This document shows, in pieces, positions 11,480 through 21,843 of a stretch of 23,997 nt of DNA; position 1 is the first letter of the stretch, and the number at the start of each line of letters is the position of its first letter. The notes below the pieces were generated by a model. That model was not told the origin of the DNA and made no database searches. It worked only from the letters and a program-made list of their open reading frames with translations. Source of the DNA: Pleurotus djamor (Eukaryota > Basidiomycota > Agaricomycetes > Agaricales > Pleurotaceae); the NCBI GenBank assembly GCA_029747585.1, contig JAPEVF010000686.1, forward strand, positions 1 to 23,997, written 5' to 3'. The position numbers and the translations under genes are program-made.

Positions 11480-11944
11480 ACTCGCGAGGATGATGAAGAA
11501 GAAGGACGGGGGGTGCAAAGGGGGGGACGGCTTAGCGGATGATTAAATACGAGAAACTCGGGTGGGTGAGAGCATACGTCCACCCCCTTTCCTCGCATTG
11601 TGCATTGTCCAGGGTATGTCCCCGAGGGACCATATTGGTCAACGGAGGAATGCAGCTGAGTCCATATGTTCCGGTTCACAAAGCAGTCATATTGTTCGGT
11701 TCGAGAGGAGGGGAGCTGGGGAGAAGGAAAGGCGATGAAATTGACCAGTACGTATTTACAAATTGTTTTGGATCTTGATCTTGGAGGAGAGATCTGGGCT
11801 TTACCTTTTGTGGGGAGTCTCCTATGGAGAGAGTTGGACCCAGGGACCATGTTACAAACAATAAGGAATGATCGTGATCGGGGCTGAACAAAGTTGGACT
11901 TGAACAAAGTGATCCGTTCACAGGTATCCGTTCTGGGAGACCCT
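11480..11944 (-). promoter_or_regulatory. Intergenic region: MedA-like promoter and MED27 3' end
   Basis: This is the longest internal intergenic space (465 bases), lying between the MED27 stop and the MedA-like ATG on the same strand. A TATTTAAT string at 11542-11549 (minus strand) sits 63 bases before the MedA ATG and could be its TATA element. The leader between them has a C-run and CTTCTTCTTC pyrimidine tracts typical of fungal transcription starts. The distal part would contain the MED27 3' untranslated region. Open frames here show no family resemblance. Confidence 0.5.
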
Positions 11945-13012
11945 TTATTGACATCCGACATGCCTCGGGTCCCATTGGCCAGCTTGTGTTTCATCTGGTT
12001 GCCCATCTTTCCAGACACGAGCGACAGGCGGGATGTGACCCTCGGTGGAGAGGACTCTGTCGCATTTGGTGCATCGTGAGATGAACAAATCGCGGTAGGA
12101 GCAAAGGAGGCTCTGAACGGAGAGGTTAGCGTTAGCTTGGACTTTGGAACAACCCCGAAAGGATTCTTTTTTACCATGAGTTTCTGGAAGGGGACGGAAG
12201 GACAAGATTGGATCATCTTTGATATTTGTTGGGACAATGTTTGATAGATAGCAAACTCGGACTGAGACTGCGGGGTGATCTGAAGAACAAGGTTAGGGAG
12301 GTTTTCGATTGGTGGACAAAAGCTTACCTGTTCCCTCGGAGAAAAGACAGAAATGCTCTCGACAACCAGGGTAGGGTCGAGGTGCAGACAGTTCAGAGTC
12401 ACGTAGGCGGCTAGGACGTCTGGTATGGTGAGGCGGACGATGACTGGGATATCTGTCTTTGGTGCGCCTCTGGATCTCAGCCATATGCGAAGGGAGCAAG
12501 GGTTTGTGCGATTAAAGTCGGCTACGAAGTCGGGGAGTTGGTCCATTCTAAGGGGAGTAGCATCTGAGTCTGTGGGCTGGGGGAACATGGATGGGTTGGT
12601 GGTCGTGCTTGTCGTCGGAGCAGGGGCAATGTAGGGTTGCGGTGAGCTGGGAGATGGAGGCCGNCTNANCAGGACGCGATGAGNGACAATATGAAGCTAT
12701 GAATGGCGGCAAGACGGACCGTTTGCGCCTGTTCTCTCTCCTGGCGTTGTAAGTGATGTCTGATTTGTCGAGGAGCTCGCTGTCTCTTGCGGCGACGAGC
12801 GCATTCTGGACTGGATCTGAGGAGAGGCGTTCTTGGATGCTCTTGAAAGAGTTGTAGTGCTGTGTCGCGGTGACTGGCGTTCTCAGCAGAAACGGCGGAA
12901 TTTGTCTCAGATATTGCACGGATTTGATTGCTTGACTGAGCTCTTCGATCTGCGATTCGAGGGTCGTGGTCGTCGTTGGGGACGATGTCGACGGAATTGG
13001 GTCGGTGGACAT
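11945..13012 (-). CDS. MED27: Mediator complex subunit 27
   Basis: Med27 is a tail-module subunit of Mediator, which links activators to RNA polymerase II. Exons: 13012-12720, 12664-12328, 12279-12175 and 12112-11945. All phases close to 300 aa, against 311 for human MED27. The N-terminus is helical (SQIEELSQAIKSVQYLRQ, HYNSFKSIQERLSSDPVQNA). The middle has SLRIWLRSRGAPKTDIPVIV and LTIPDVLAAYVTLNC. The C-terminus has the family's Cys/His signature: C259-x2-C262 and H296-x2-C299 (SRCTKCDRVL, QWDPRHVGC). Intron 1 (12719-12665) contains four N bases, and the exon 2 acceptor and first base fall among them, so the RR at the junction is partly inferred. The gene is head-to-head with the LETM1 gene. 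Confidence 0.85.
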
Positions 13013-13067
13013 TTGGTGAGTGTAAGAGTGCACGTGACCGAGGAAATTGTTTTCTTCTCTGTCTGTG
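13013..13067. promoter_or_regulatory. Shared divergent promoter of MED27 and LETM1-domain genes
   Basis: The opposed ATG codons at 13012 (minus) and 13068 (plus) are 55 bases apart. The segment has CACGTG at 13031-13036, an E-box for bHLH factors, roughly in the middle. No TATA box is seen. Confidence 0.45.
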
Positions 13068-14392
13068 ATGTCTGGCCGAAGTGCATTGCGCGTTGGATTG
13101 CGTTCGCTGCAGCTGCAACACAGACAGCCTCAGCGAATCGCGCATCGTCTCTACTCGACGCCGTCCCTCAGAGACTCGGCAGCCCCGCCGACCCGCCCGC
13201 AGCCGCCGCCGTCGCCTTCTCCGCATTCCAAACGCCTTCCGTTGCTCGGTCCTGGTCCCGTCAGGTCGCCCTCAACCTTGGACACTCGCCAGACAAATGC
13301 ATCGAAAACACAATCCCGACAACAAGCTTCCTCAAAACCGGACAACACACCCATTCTCGAAGCGTCAAAGCGGGACCTCGAGGATGCTGAAAAACACGGC
13401 ATCATGAAGCCTCCGCCACCAGACGCGTCCTGGCCGCGCCGTCTCCTCCACAAGGCCATCGAACTGTTTGTGTGTAGTCTCCATCCCACCTTCGCTTGCA
13501 ATCCCTAACCCTCCCCGCACAGAAATTCTACTTCCGTGGTATCAAGCTCGTTTTCACACACGGCTCCCAAGTCAGAGCCATCCACCACAGAATACGCAAC
13601 GGCGGCTCCCCCATGACAAGACAAGAGTTTCGCTTCATCCGGGTCTACTCCGAGGACATCAGAAAGTGCGTTCAACCTCCCCATATCCATCATTCCACCC
13701 TTCTCATGCTTTTTACGCCAGACTCATACCCTTCATCATCATCGTCCTCATCATCGAGGAAATCGTCCCTCTCATCGCAATATATGCTCCCTTCATGCTC
13801 CCTTCAACATGTGTCCTCCCTTCCCAACAAGAGCGCATACACTCCCAGAAGCAAACAAAGGCAATAGCCTACCTCGCAGAGTTCAAAGAGACCTTCCAAC
13901 AACTCGCCAAGCTCGCTACCGAGTCCTCCTTCTCCACAGCCCGTCTCGCAGTGTCCAACGGCCCCACCGGTGTATGCGGGCAAGTACCTCTTCTCTCTCT
14001 CCCTTCATCTTCCCTGACACGACTCATCTTCCGTCACAGGATCCTCCGCCTCTCAACTCTCGGTCCAGACATGCTACGCCTCCGTCGCATCCGAAATCAC
14101 CTCCAGTTCATCGCTGAAGACGACAAGTTGCTCATCCAAGAAGACATGGGAGCAACTCTGCGTCCCGACCAACTCCGCTCCGCTCTAGAAGAGCGCGGTC
14201 TGTGAGTATCCTTATGTCCATCCTCCATCCTCTCCTTATCTTACTCCCCTCAACAGACTATTCTCCGAAATCAGCCCCAGAGACCAACGCGAGAGACTAA
14301 GAGCATGGCTCCAATCCCACCTCACCACCACTGAAGACACCACATCCCCTCGTCTACGCTACATCCTCCAACACCTCGTCTCCTCTCCCTAG
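13068..14392 (+). CDS. Mitochondrial LETM1-domain protein
   Basis: Exons: 13068-13469, 13523-13665, 13722-13979, 14040-14201 and 14257-14392, giving 366 aa. The start is the first ATG; the N-terminus is Arg/Ser/Leu-rich without acids and has HRLYSTPS, a good matrix-protease site. After a Pro/Ser-rich linker comes FYFRGIKLVF, then TRQEFRFIRVYSEDIRK leading into one hydrophobic span (LIPFIIIVLIIEEIVPLIAI) and YAPFMLPSTCVLPSQ, the LETM1 hallmark. The ribosome-binding-like part follows (GPDMLRLRRIRNHLQFIAED, RPDQLRSALEERGL, RDQRERLRAWL). Yeast relatives Mdm38 and Ylh47 act in inner-membrane cation/proton exchange and in insertion of mitochondrially made proteins. This protein is shorter, with no C-terminal coiled coil or EF-hand, so it is a compact family member and not Mdm38 itself. 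Exon 3 needs a GC donor. Confidence 0.85.
13980..14039 (+). other. GC-AG intron in the LETM1-domain gene
   Basis: The donor GCAAGT is the strong GC-type consensus. It leaves GG, which joins G after the acceptor CAG (14037-14039), giving GVCG followed by ILRLSTLGPDM. The only nearby GT donor (13984) leaves the wrong phase for the sole good acceptor. The intron is 60 bases without an in-frame stop, so retention would insert 20 residues in frame. Confidence 0.7.
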
Positions 14393-14465
14393 TCTCTTCT
14401 TCTTCTTGGGATGGCATCACATACATATTATCTCATTAGACCTTTTCCTTGTTGTCACTGTCTAC

Positions 14466-17400
14466 TTACACCGACTTCGCATATAATACACCCATCCACG
14501 ACTCCTGCTTCCACGGCGCAAGCATCACCGCCCTCTGTGCCACCCCAGTGCCCCCTTTCCCATACAAAGCCAACGCAATGCCGTTCAAAGTAAGTGTCCC
14601 CGCCTGTTCTTCCGGATCCTCCGACTCGGACGCAAGCCCATTGAACATGGACAACGCAGTCCCAACATGTCCACTCTGAATCACCAACCTAGCCATCTCG
14701 CGTCTCATCTCATAGTCGACAGGCGAGATGACCACGGCTTTTTGCGTCGTTAGGAATGCTCCCGAGAGATTATTCTACCATCCACCAAGTCAATCACCAA
14801 ATCAGAATATGACCATTGACACGCATAGTCTCCTGTAGTTATAAGAAGGATGCTCACCTGGGCCAGATGATTCTGAATGAGTAGATGGTTAATATCCCCA
14901 CACGGATCCAACTTGCGCTGCTCATCCAAAGGAAGTGCAACAATCTCCGATATCGCTGCATCAATCAAGTTTTCATCGTCCGAGAGTATACCCATCGTCG
15001 CAAGAGTCTGCATCAACGCCAAACTATCACCATTCGTCGAGATGCTACTCAAGAAGTCAGTAACTCATAAACGAGTTTCGCCATATTATATATAAAAGGA
15101 GGGATAACGCACCTTTGTAGGAGGCTAGTCTTCGCATGCTCTCGATACTCCGCCGTACCCAACATCCAAAGCACCTGACCCTGCAAACAACTCAACAAAC
15201 TCCCCATCCTCACATCACCCCTCACTCCCACCTCCTGCGCCGCCGCATTCAAATTCCCCATCGCCTCCTCCACATCCCCCATCTTATAACACGCCAACGC
15301 ACACCCAAGCAAACACTGAAACCTCAACACCAAATTCTCCCTCTCCTTCTCCTTCTCCTTCACTCCATCATCATCGTTTTCATTTTCCAGAGTTTCCGGT
15401 AACAACCCCAACGCACCACCAAACATCTCCACACTCGCCCCATACTCCCCCCTCCCCAACTTCACCCTCCCCAAACTCACACTCACCATCGCATACCGCG
15501 CCTCCACCTCCGTCGATTCACTCTCCTCATACGCCGCCTCCAGAATCGCGATAGCCTGACCAAGTGCACCGTCCGCTTCATCCAGCAACCCAAGTCGTTC
15601 ACACACGAATCCGTAGAGCTGTAAACCCTGTGGATCGTGTGGATACCGCTGGATGTACTGGGTGAGTGTGAAGAGTAACTGAGGGAGGTTCTGTTTCTGT
15701 TTCTGCGCTGCCACGGATGGAGGAGGAAGGAGATCTGGCTTTGCCACGAGACTTTCTTTAGCGAACCATATGTCGGCTGGGGGCTATTACACAAATGCAT
15801 CTAAGCAAACACATTCACAAAAGAAGGGTGATACAACACTCACCAGAGTCAACTTCATCGACAACGAATGCTCGAACAACGCATAGCACCTCGCCCGATT
15901 TCCCTTCACCTCAGCGACAAGTGCCTCCGCAACCCACGTCAACCGATACTCCGGATCCAAAACATGCGCCTTCCCCAACGCCTCCAACGCCAATTCGACA
16001 TCCCCATGGTACAGATACAACAACCCCAACTTCGCCCAGACACCAGCATTCTATAAACGAAATGCTCAGGGACGCTAACAGGGACGATGATAGCCCGATT
16101 GTACATACTTTCGGGTTCACCTCCAGTGCCTTGACATACGCATGTTGAGCCACCTTTGGTCGATCGCGGAATTCCAGATCCCCAAGAGTAGTCCAATAAA
16201 GATCGTTCGTAATATCTTGCTTGAGTGCCCGTGTCAGCGCGTCGTTCGCTTCTTCCCTAGCATTCGAGATATCTTTCTCGGAGTTACGGTCCATCCAGCA
16301 CATCAGAGCCAACGCATAGTCATAGTGGGAGCTCGCAGCAGCTACGACATCGGATGAGGCCAGACTTCGTCGGAGATCATAGACGACAACCGCCAGCTCG
16401 AGAGGTTGAGGGACGTCTTCTAGTGTGAGCTTGATCATTTTAGCGAGCCCATCCCTGATAGTAGGCCGCAACATCCTGACAAGCTCTTGATAAGTTTCGT
16501 CCGCATCCGGAATCCTCGACGGTGCGATCTTCGACATCATCACCAACGCATCGCCCACAACTTTCCACGCCGTCGCACGCAGACCCACCGCATTCGACGT
16601 AGCTTTCAGAGCTATCTTAATGCTCTCAGTAAACCACACACCCGCTCTCGCAGCGAACCCACGCGTCGATTCATACCGCCCCAAATCAAGGTACGCCTGC
16701 GCCTGCGCCATAGCCACGCCAACCTGACTTGGTTCCTCCGCCAACGCAGCTTCGAAGCAACTCAACGCCTCGGCGTAAAGCCCCGTCTGCTGCTTGAGCT
16801 GACCGATGCGATACAGACAAACCCAATCGCCCGGCCGGAGTTTGAGTGCCGATGAAAACGAGTTGAGCGCAGCTACGTAGCGTCCGGCCTTGCAATACGC
16901 CTCTCCGAGATACAACCATGACGAATAGTCTTCAGGCGAAGATCGAAGGACTGTGTGGAATGCCCGGATAGCTGCTTCGTACTTGTTATTATTCTGATGC
17001 GTCACAGAGTCTATATATCAGGTAGGATTCGCGATAAACATTAAGACTCACCGATTCGACTACTCCAATAGCCTTCCAAGCCCATACAACCTCAGGCCGT
17101 GCATCATCCTCAACCTCAATCCCAGGAATCTCCACTTCAGACCCCTCACCCTCAATCACACGCCTCGCAACGACTTCCACCAAATTCCATGCATTATCAT
17201 CCGCGAATCCAAGCGCCAGATATTCCGCCGCCTTAATCTCCCTCGCATCAAGCTCCACCGCCTTCTGAAAACACTTCAACGCCCTCGCAGAGTCCGGATG
17301 CTCGGCAACCTCAAGATAATACGTCCCCAGCGAGGTGAACGCAGGCGCAAACGTCGGATCGGCTTTCAAAGCACTGATATAATACCGATATGCTTCCATA

Positions 17401-19671
17401 CGGCTTTCCTCTGTCTTTCCATGAGCAAATTGATTCGTCTGACGAAGNTTTTNNTNNTNTGACGGNNGGNGGNNGGGGGGGGTGAGTTACTTACTGTTCA
17501 GGATACGACAACCTTCACCGATCCTCCAGGAACACCTCGACCTTGCTGTCTTATCATCTACAGGATACGAAGGCAACAGTCTCTCCAGCGTATCGATCTG
17601 ATCTTCCTCCGGATCAATGTGAAGGCGAGACCAAGCGAGCTCCTCCTGAGCGAACAAGTGCAGGAGGGTGTCTTCCGGAATATGCCTGACAGCAACCTCG
17701 AGGACGGCCGCAGCATCCACCCACTCTTTCGCAGTTGAAAGGATAGCAGACTTGGCAAGGAGGCACGCAACATTGTTGGGTGAAAGGCCTAGGACTTGAT
17801 CGAGAATGGGGGATGCTTTAGAATGGAACTTGGGAGAAATATTGACCAAGGAAACCCCAAGGATCGTGTTGAAGCTCAAACGCGTGCTGTGGGATCAAAC
17901 AAAAACAAAAACAAAAACAATCAGGATATGCCAGGAATACCAATGGGATAAGATGCAACATCTCCCAACTCCCACCTTTTGTATTCTTTATTATCCACGG
18001 ACTCCTGACTGTCAAGCAGCATCAAACCCCTTCGAGCCAGCTTTACGGCCGTAGGATAGTCCATTTCCCGAGAATATAATTCGGCACTTATGTGACAAGC
18101 AACCCTCGACGTCTTCGTAGCAGCTTGGCCATTCTGTGGCACCATGAAGAGTCATTGACGGAATGCTTAGACGTGGAAACTCACCATGAGTAATGCTAAA
18201 GCATTGTTCGAATCATTGGACGATGTGGGAGATTCCTGGGTTGCGTGGTATGCAAGGAAGGCAGAGAAAACCTTGCCAAGGTTGGATGTCGGAAACAATT
18301 TCGCGTACTGCTGCATTTGCGACACTCCATAGCCCTCTAAAACACACATAAGTAATAATCCCCATTTTAGAGCCCAATGGCAAGGGGGAAATTTCAATAA
18401 ACTCACCAACAGTTTCAGTATCAATCCACTCAAAATACATCGACCACGCCAATTCATCCGCAATTCCAAGCAACACAATCCCTTTCACAAGCTTATCAAC
18501 ATCATCCTTGAGCTGCTCCCTCTGACTCGACGAAGGGAGCGATTGTAATAGATCCAATTTTCGTCTCAAAACTTTGGCTTCGGCGGCACGACGAACCTCG
18601 TCCGTCGCATTTGGATGAGAAGATATTTCGTCGTATAGTTTGGGGAGCTGCACGGGCCAATGTTTCGTTGGTTAGATGGTAGAACGAAGATGAAGATACA
18701 AACGGGATGGCTCACCTCCGATTCGAGCAAGACCTCAGTCTTCACCTCCTTCGTCAAGACATCCAAGCTAGGCGCACCAAGCCGAGTTCGACGCTTCGCT
18801 ATCTCCTTCTCAATGAACGAACTCTCCTCGGCCTCAATGATAGACACGATCTCTTCAAGCGTCGGCAGAGTATTATGCACAGCTTCTTGAACGGGCGTAT
18901 TCGACGTCGGATTCGTTGGATCGGGAGGGGGTAGATTCAAAAGGGCATCAAAAACCACAGACCCATGGAGGAGTAGCTTTAGCGCGTCTACAAGCTTGAC
19001 GAATCATCAGTAAACTTTGACAAAAAGGCCGACAATGCGTAAACTCAAACGAGGGTAGGAGATCCATGGCATCTTCGTATCGCGACGATTTTCTGCACGC
19101 ATTCAGCGCATTTGGTGACATCCGCCCTAGTATGAGCTCAGTAGACAGATCATGCGACGAAGTTGACATTCGTACGGATTGGACCCATAAAGCAACGCTA
19201 GATGCTGAAGGGACGCGACGCAGTCATCCCATCGCTCCGCTTGGTCGTAGAACTTACAGAGGCCCTAGAGTTGCAGCCAAGTCAAAGGGTCCATTGAGTC
19301 ACGCAACTGGGCATTGGACGGAACGGTCGAACCTGCCATGCCAAAGGTAGATCAGGCTTCACTTCCGTTGCTCGTTTATAAGCCTATTGCAGATCTTGAG
19401 AAGCTTGATCACAAAAGTGGTAGTAAGTAGAAGTACTTGCTCGCTCGCCGCGTGTTCTTGTAGCTCAAGAGATGAAAGACCAAGAAATACGAGACTTGGG
19501 CCCAGTCGATGAACGTCATTTTTCGGTGAATGTTGAGATGAAGGCAACCTACGCGTGGTAATCAGATGGATCGTAGTCCAATGTTTGTTGAGCTGCAGTC
19601 CTTGCAGATACAAAGTCTTTCTTTGCAATGAAATCGCGAGCTGCCTTTAACTTTGCCTTGGTCGAGGCCAT
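14466..19671 (-). CDS. SKI3: Ski3, TPR scaffold of the Ski complex
   Basis: Ski3 (TTC37 in animals) holds helicase Ski2 and WD protein Ski8 together and feeds mRNA to the cytoplasmic exosome for 3'-5' decay. Exons: 19671-19553, 19494-19437, 19383-19333, 19264-19176, 19126-19051, 18994-18716, 18647-18407, 18336-18185, 18133-17976, 17886-17495, 17410-17052, 16993-16109, 16050-15844, 15783-15113, 15044-14858 and 14774-14466. The phases close to 1410 aa, close to yeast Ski3 (1432). TPR motifs run throughout: the N-terminal repeat (ARTAAQQTLDYDPSDYHALV), AYKRATEVKPDLPLAWQGL, AYRYYISALKADPTFAPAF, ALNSFSSALKLRPGDWVCLY, HAYVKALEVNPKNAGVWAKL and a last repeat ending in AVMLAPWKQESW. The intron at 17494-17411 contains about a dozen N bases but does not touch coding sequence. 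It lies in tandem downstream of the HbrB gene (112-base gap) and is convergent with the LETM1 gene (73-base gap). Confidence 0.93.
17438..17485 (+). repeat. Low-quality G-rich tract with N bases inside a Ski3 intron
   Basis: The plus strand reads T-rich and then G-rich with interspersed N calls (GG-NN-GG-N-GG-NN-GGGGGGGG pattern). The G-runs could form a quadruplex, and the uncalled bases suggest a sequencing problem. It lies entirely within the Ski3 intron 17494-17411. Confidence 0.6.
17896..17920 (+). repeat. CAAAAA microsatellite in a Ski3 intron
   Basis: About four units of CAAAAA (the first shortened) lie directly before the Ski3 exon 10 acceptor. On the transcribed minus strand they read as a TTTTTG tract, ending nine bases before the exon, and so serve as the polypyrimidine-like tract. 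Confidence 0.8.
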
Positions 19672-19783
19672 CCTTCTCGACGGTGGCGGATTGGGTTGAG
19701 AACTGGGACAAGCTAGGGGTAATATGCACGACAGGGGGTGATAAAATAAATAACAAGATGCTCCAATGCAGATGTTCAAGCCA
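19672..19783 (-). promoter_or_regulatory. SKI3 promoter and HbrB 3' end
   Basis: These 112 bases must hold both the HbrB 3' untranslated region and the Ski3 promoter. The minus strand has TTGTTATTTATTTTATC at about 19756-19740, an AT-rich element that could act as a poly(A)-efficiency or TATA-like signal. Nothing else is recognisable. Confidence 0.35.
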
Positions 19784-21782
19784 TCAACTGGCTACACCAC
19801 GACGAATCTCCGCCAAAGCCTCGTTCGGTTTCATTCCAACCATGCGCTCAACGAGAGCCTGAGCTTCATCCCAATCCATCGGCTCGTCGTCATCCTCCTC
19901 AACCTGCTTCCCACCATCCTCCTTACCAGCTCCGAGACCCCAACCTCCCATACTGACACGCGAAGAGGGACCGTCCGGATCCGGACTCCTACATTAACGA
20001 CATCAAAAAAAGTACAGTTCCATATCGCAATGAAGAACATACCGAAGTGCCTCCAAAAGTTCCTGCTCTCGTTCAGCATCAGAGGTAAACCCACCAAACA
20101 CGTTCCTCGGCGTCTCTCCACCACCCTCTACATGCTCATCGTCCTCTCCCCCACTTCCAGCCATGATCGTACCCGTTTTCCCTTTCCTCTTCTGAGCGAT
20201 CCGGCCTCGTCGATCGCGGGGCAGTGCACCAGAAAGGAAAGTGGTTTGATGTGCGCGACCACCATGCATAGCTCGAGGGTTTGGCGAACGCATTCGGTCC
20301 GCAAACGANCCCGGAGAGCGAATGACGCGGAGGAGATCCATGATAGCACCTTCACCAGCTGTAGGCTGAGGCGGAGGGGCGGAAAGGGTGAAGGCAGGAG
20401 GCCGTCTTCGCCCTTGTGATGCGAGGACTAAGAGCCTGTCGTTTGTCAGCAACCTAGCGTAGATAATGAAGTGAGGAAAGACCTTACATTTGTTGAAGTC
20501 GGGGTTGATGATGAGCGGAGGTTTCTTGGAGGTCTTGTTTGCTAGAGAGGCGGATATACAGACGAGATGATATGGGCAACACCACTCTGTCCCGAAACGA
20601 TCGTAACGCGACGGATCGCACATCTATCACGTTTGAGGAGTGCATCGACAGTGACGCTGTAGTCGATATTGAACTTTTCGACGGTTGTCTGCCGGGCGAG
20701 TTGGCACGGTGACCTTTGGGGGCCCGGTATAAGGATGAAAGGAGTGAATCTGTTTGCAGTGGAAGGAGAACCTGGGGGTTTATTGTTAGGGATTTGAAGA
20801 CGGACGAGCAAAGAGTAGATGTCCATTACCCCTTCAATATAGGGAAGGACTTGATCCCAAAAGAAATTCCAAACTTCAACGAGGCGACTGAGGAGCTTCT
20901 CATCATCGATGCCGGATAGTTTGGCGTTCAACGTAACCATACCAGATGAAATGAGTTCGAGGGTATGGTTTTCAAGGGTTGCAAGGGCTTTCGACGGGGA
21001 TGATGGGATGACTTTCTCGATGTGCTGCCGGACGAGTACATTGAGATCTTCTCTAAGAGTATGTGATCAGAGCTCTGAGGGGTGAGAAAAGGATATGTTA
21101 TTTACATGGGTATACGCAATGGTTCGCCGTTGAAGAGGGGGAGAACATAGATGTGCAAGGTGGTCCATGGATCTGAAGAAGAGCTCGAGAGGGGTGCAGA
21201 TGGGGGGTTTGGGAGCACCGGAGCAGGTGAGAGAGCAGGTGGAAGATTGGGTGCGAGACTTCCGAGACGGTGCATCTCCTTCTGCACGAGCTTCGTGTCA
21301 TACGTACGACCGTACATAGGCTTTGAGGGGGAAGTATGTGCCTTGGACGTCGTCGAGCTCATCATGGGCGTCGGCGAAGCTGCTTGCTCGCGGGAAGGAA
21401 GAGACTGATCTGAAGGCCGTGAGTGAAGAAGTTGATGATGGTGGCTTGATGAGGATGCTGATGACGACTTGTTATGCGGTGTCTGGCCTCCAGCAACAGA
21501 GAGCGACGACGAGATCTTCTCGGCCAGATAACCGAGGCGTCTCGACGTTATCGCAGACGACGAGGGCGTAGCATCTGTGTTGAGTGGGCTAGACAGGATG
21601 TTGTTGTTCGTGTCGTGGACTTGGACCAGACGAGGTGATGGTGCAGGCGTCTGTCTGGGCGTCGCATCAGACGATGAGCGCCGTCGAGGTTCAGACGACG
21701 ATTCGTCGGCGGCAGGAGCGGACTGTTCATGGGAACGACGGGGAAGAGGATGCGTGTACGACGACGCCCATCCGGAAATCAT
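19784..21782 (-). CDS. hbrB: HbrB/Bit61-type TORC2 subunit (Protor/PRR5-like)
   Basis: HbrB-domain proteins are TORC2 components (yeast Bit61/Bit2, animal Protor); hbrB itself was named for Aspergillus hyperbranching. Exons: 21782-21106, 21052-20830, 20771-20488, 20435-20043 and 19988-19784, giving 593 aa with all phases closed. Residues 1-150 are disordered, Ser/Pro/His-rich. The domain starts with MYGRTYDTKLVQKEMHRLG (about 156), then WTTLHIYVLPLFNGEPLRIP, EDLNVLVRQHIEKVIPS, GMVTLNAKLSGIDDEKLLSR, VEVWNFFWDQVLPYIEGV, LPLQTDSLLSSLYR and DVRSVALRSFRDRVVLPI, followed by Gln/Pro-rich and acidic tails. One N base at 20309 leaves one residue open. The ATG at 21782 is chosen because it does not overlap the opposed QRI7 start; in-frame ATGs at 21863 and 21905 would add an Arg-rich leader. 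Confidence 0.88.
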
Positions 21783-21843
21783 CCTTCTTCGTCGTCGTGG
21801 TCGACGTCGACGTCGGGTTTCATAAGCGCCCAAATATACTTCT
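21783..21843. promoter_or_regulatory. Shared divergent promoter with duplicated GACGTC (CRE-like) core
   Basis: Sixty-one bases lie between the opposed ATGs of the HbrB (minus) and QRI7 (plus) genes. Two directly adjacent GACGTC hexamers at 21803-21808 and 21809-21814 form a longer palindrome; GACGTC is the core of ATF/CREB-type bZIP sites. The same bases would encode an Arg-rich run if HbrB began upstream, so a coding explanation remains possible. Confidence 0.35.

Noticed and set aside
11440..12588. A 382-codon open frame on the minus strand spanning MED27 introns and the MedA promoter.
   Set aside because: It starts as true MED27 exon 2 sequence, then reads through real introns and intergenic DNA in the wrong frame. 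The downstream part has no family resemblance, and the Cys/His end of Med27 lies in another frame.
9877..13012. MedA-like and Med27 as two Mediator subunits forming one cluster.
   Set aside because: The names are similar by coincidence. Medusa/MedA is a developmental regulator with DUF7082 and is not a Mediator subunit, so no functional cluster is implied.
13047..13067. An upstream non-ATG (TTG) start for the LETM1-domain gene.
   Set aside because: The ATG at 13068 follows immediately and gives a good mitochondrial presequence.
13731..13765. ATC/TCATCA simple repeat.
   Set aside because: It codes for the Ile-rich membrane span of the LETM1-domain protein, so it is explained by coding content.
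20128..21825. Several plus-strand open frames opposite HbrB.
   Set aside because: They mirror Ser/Arg-rich coding sequence on the minus strand and show no domain resemblance.
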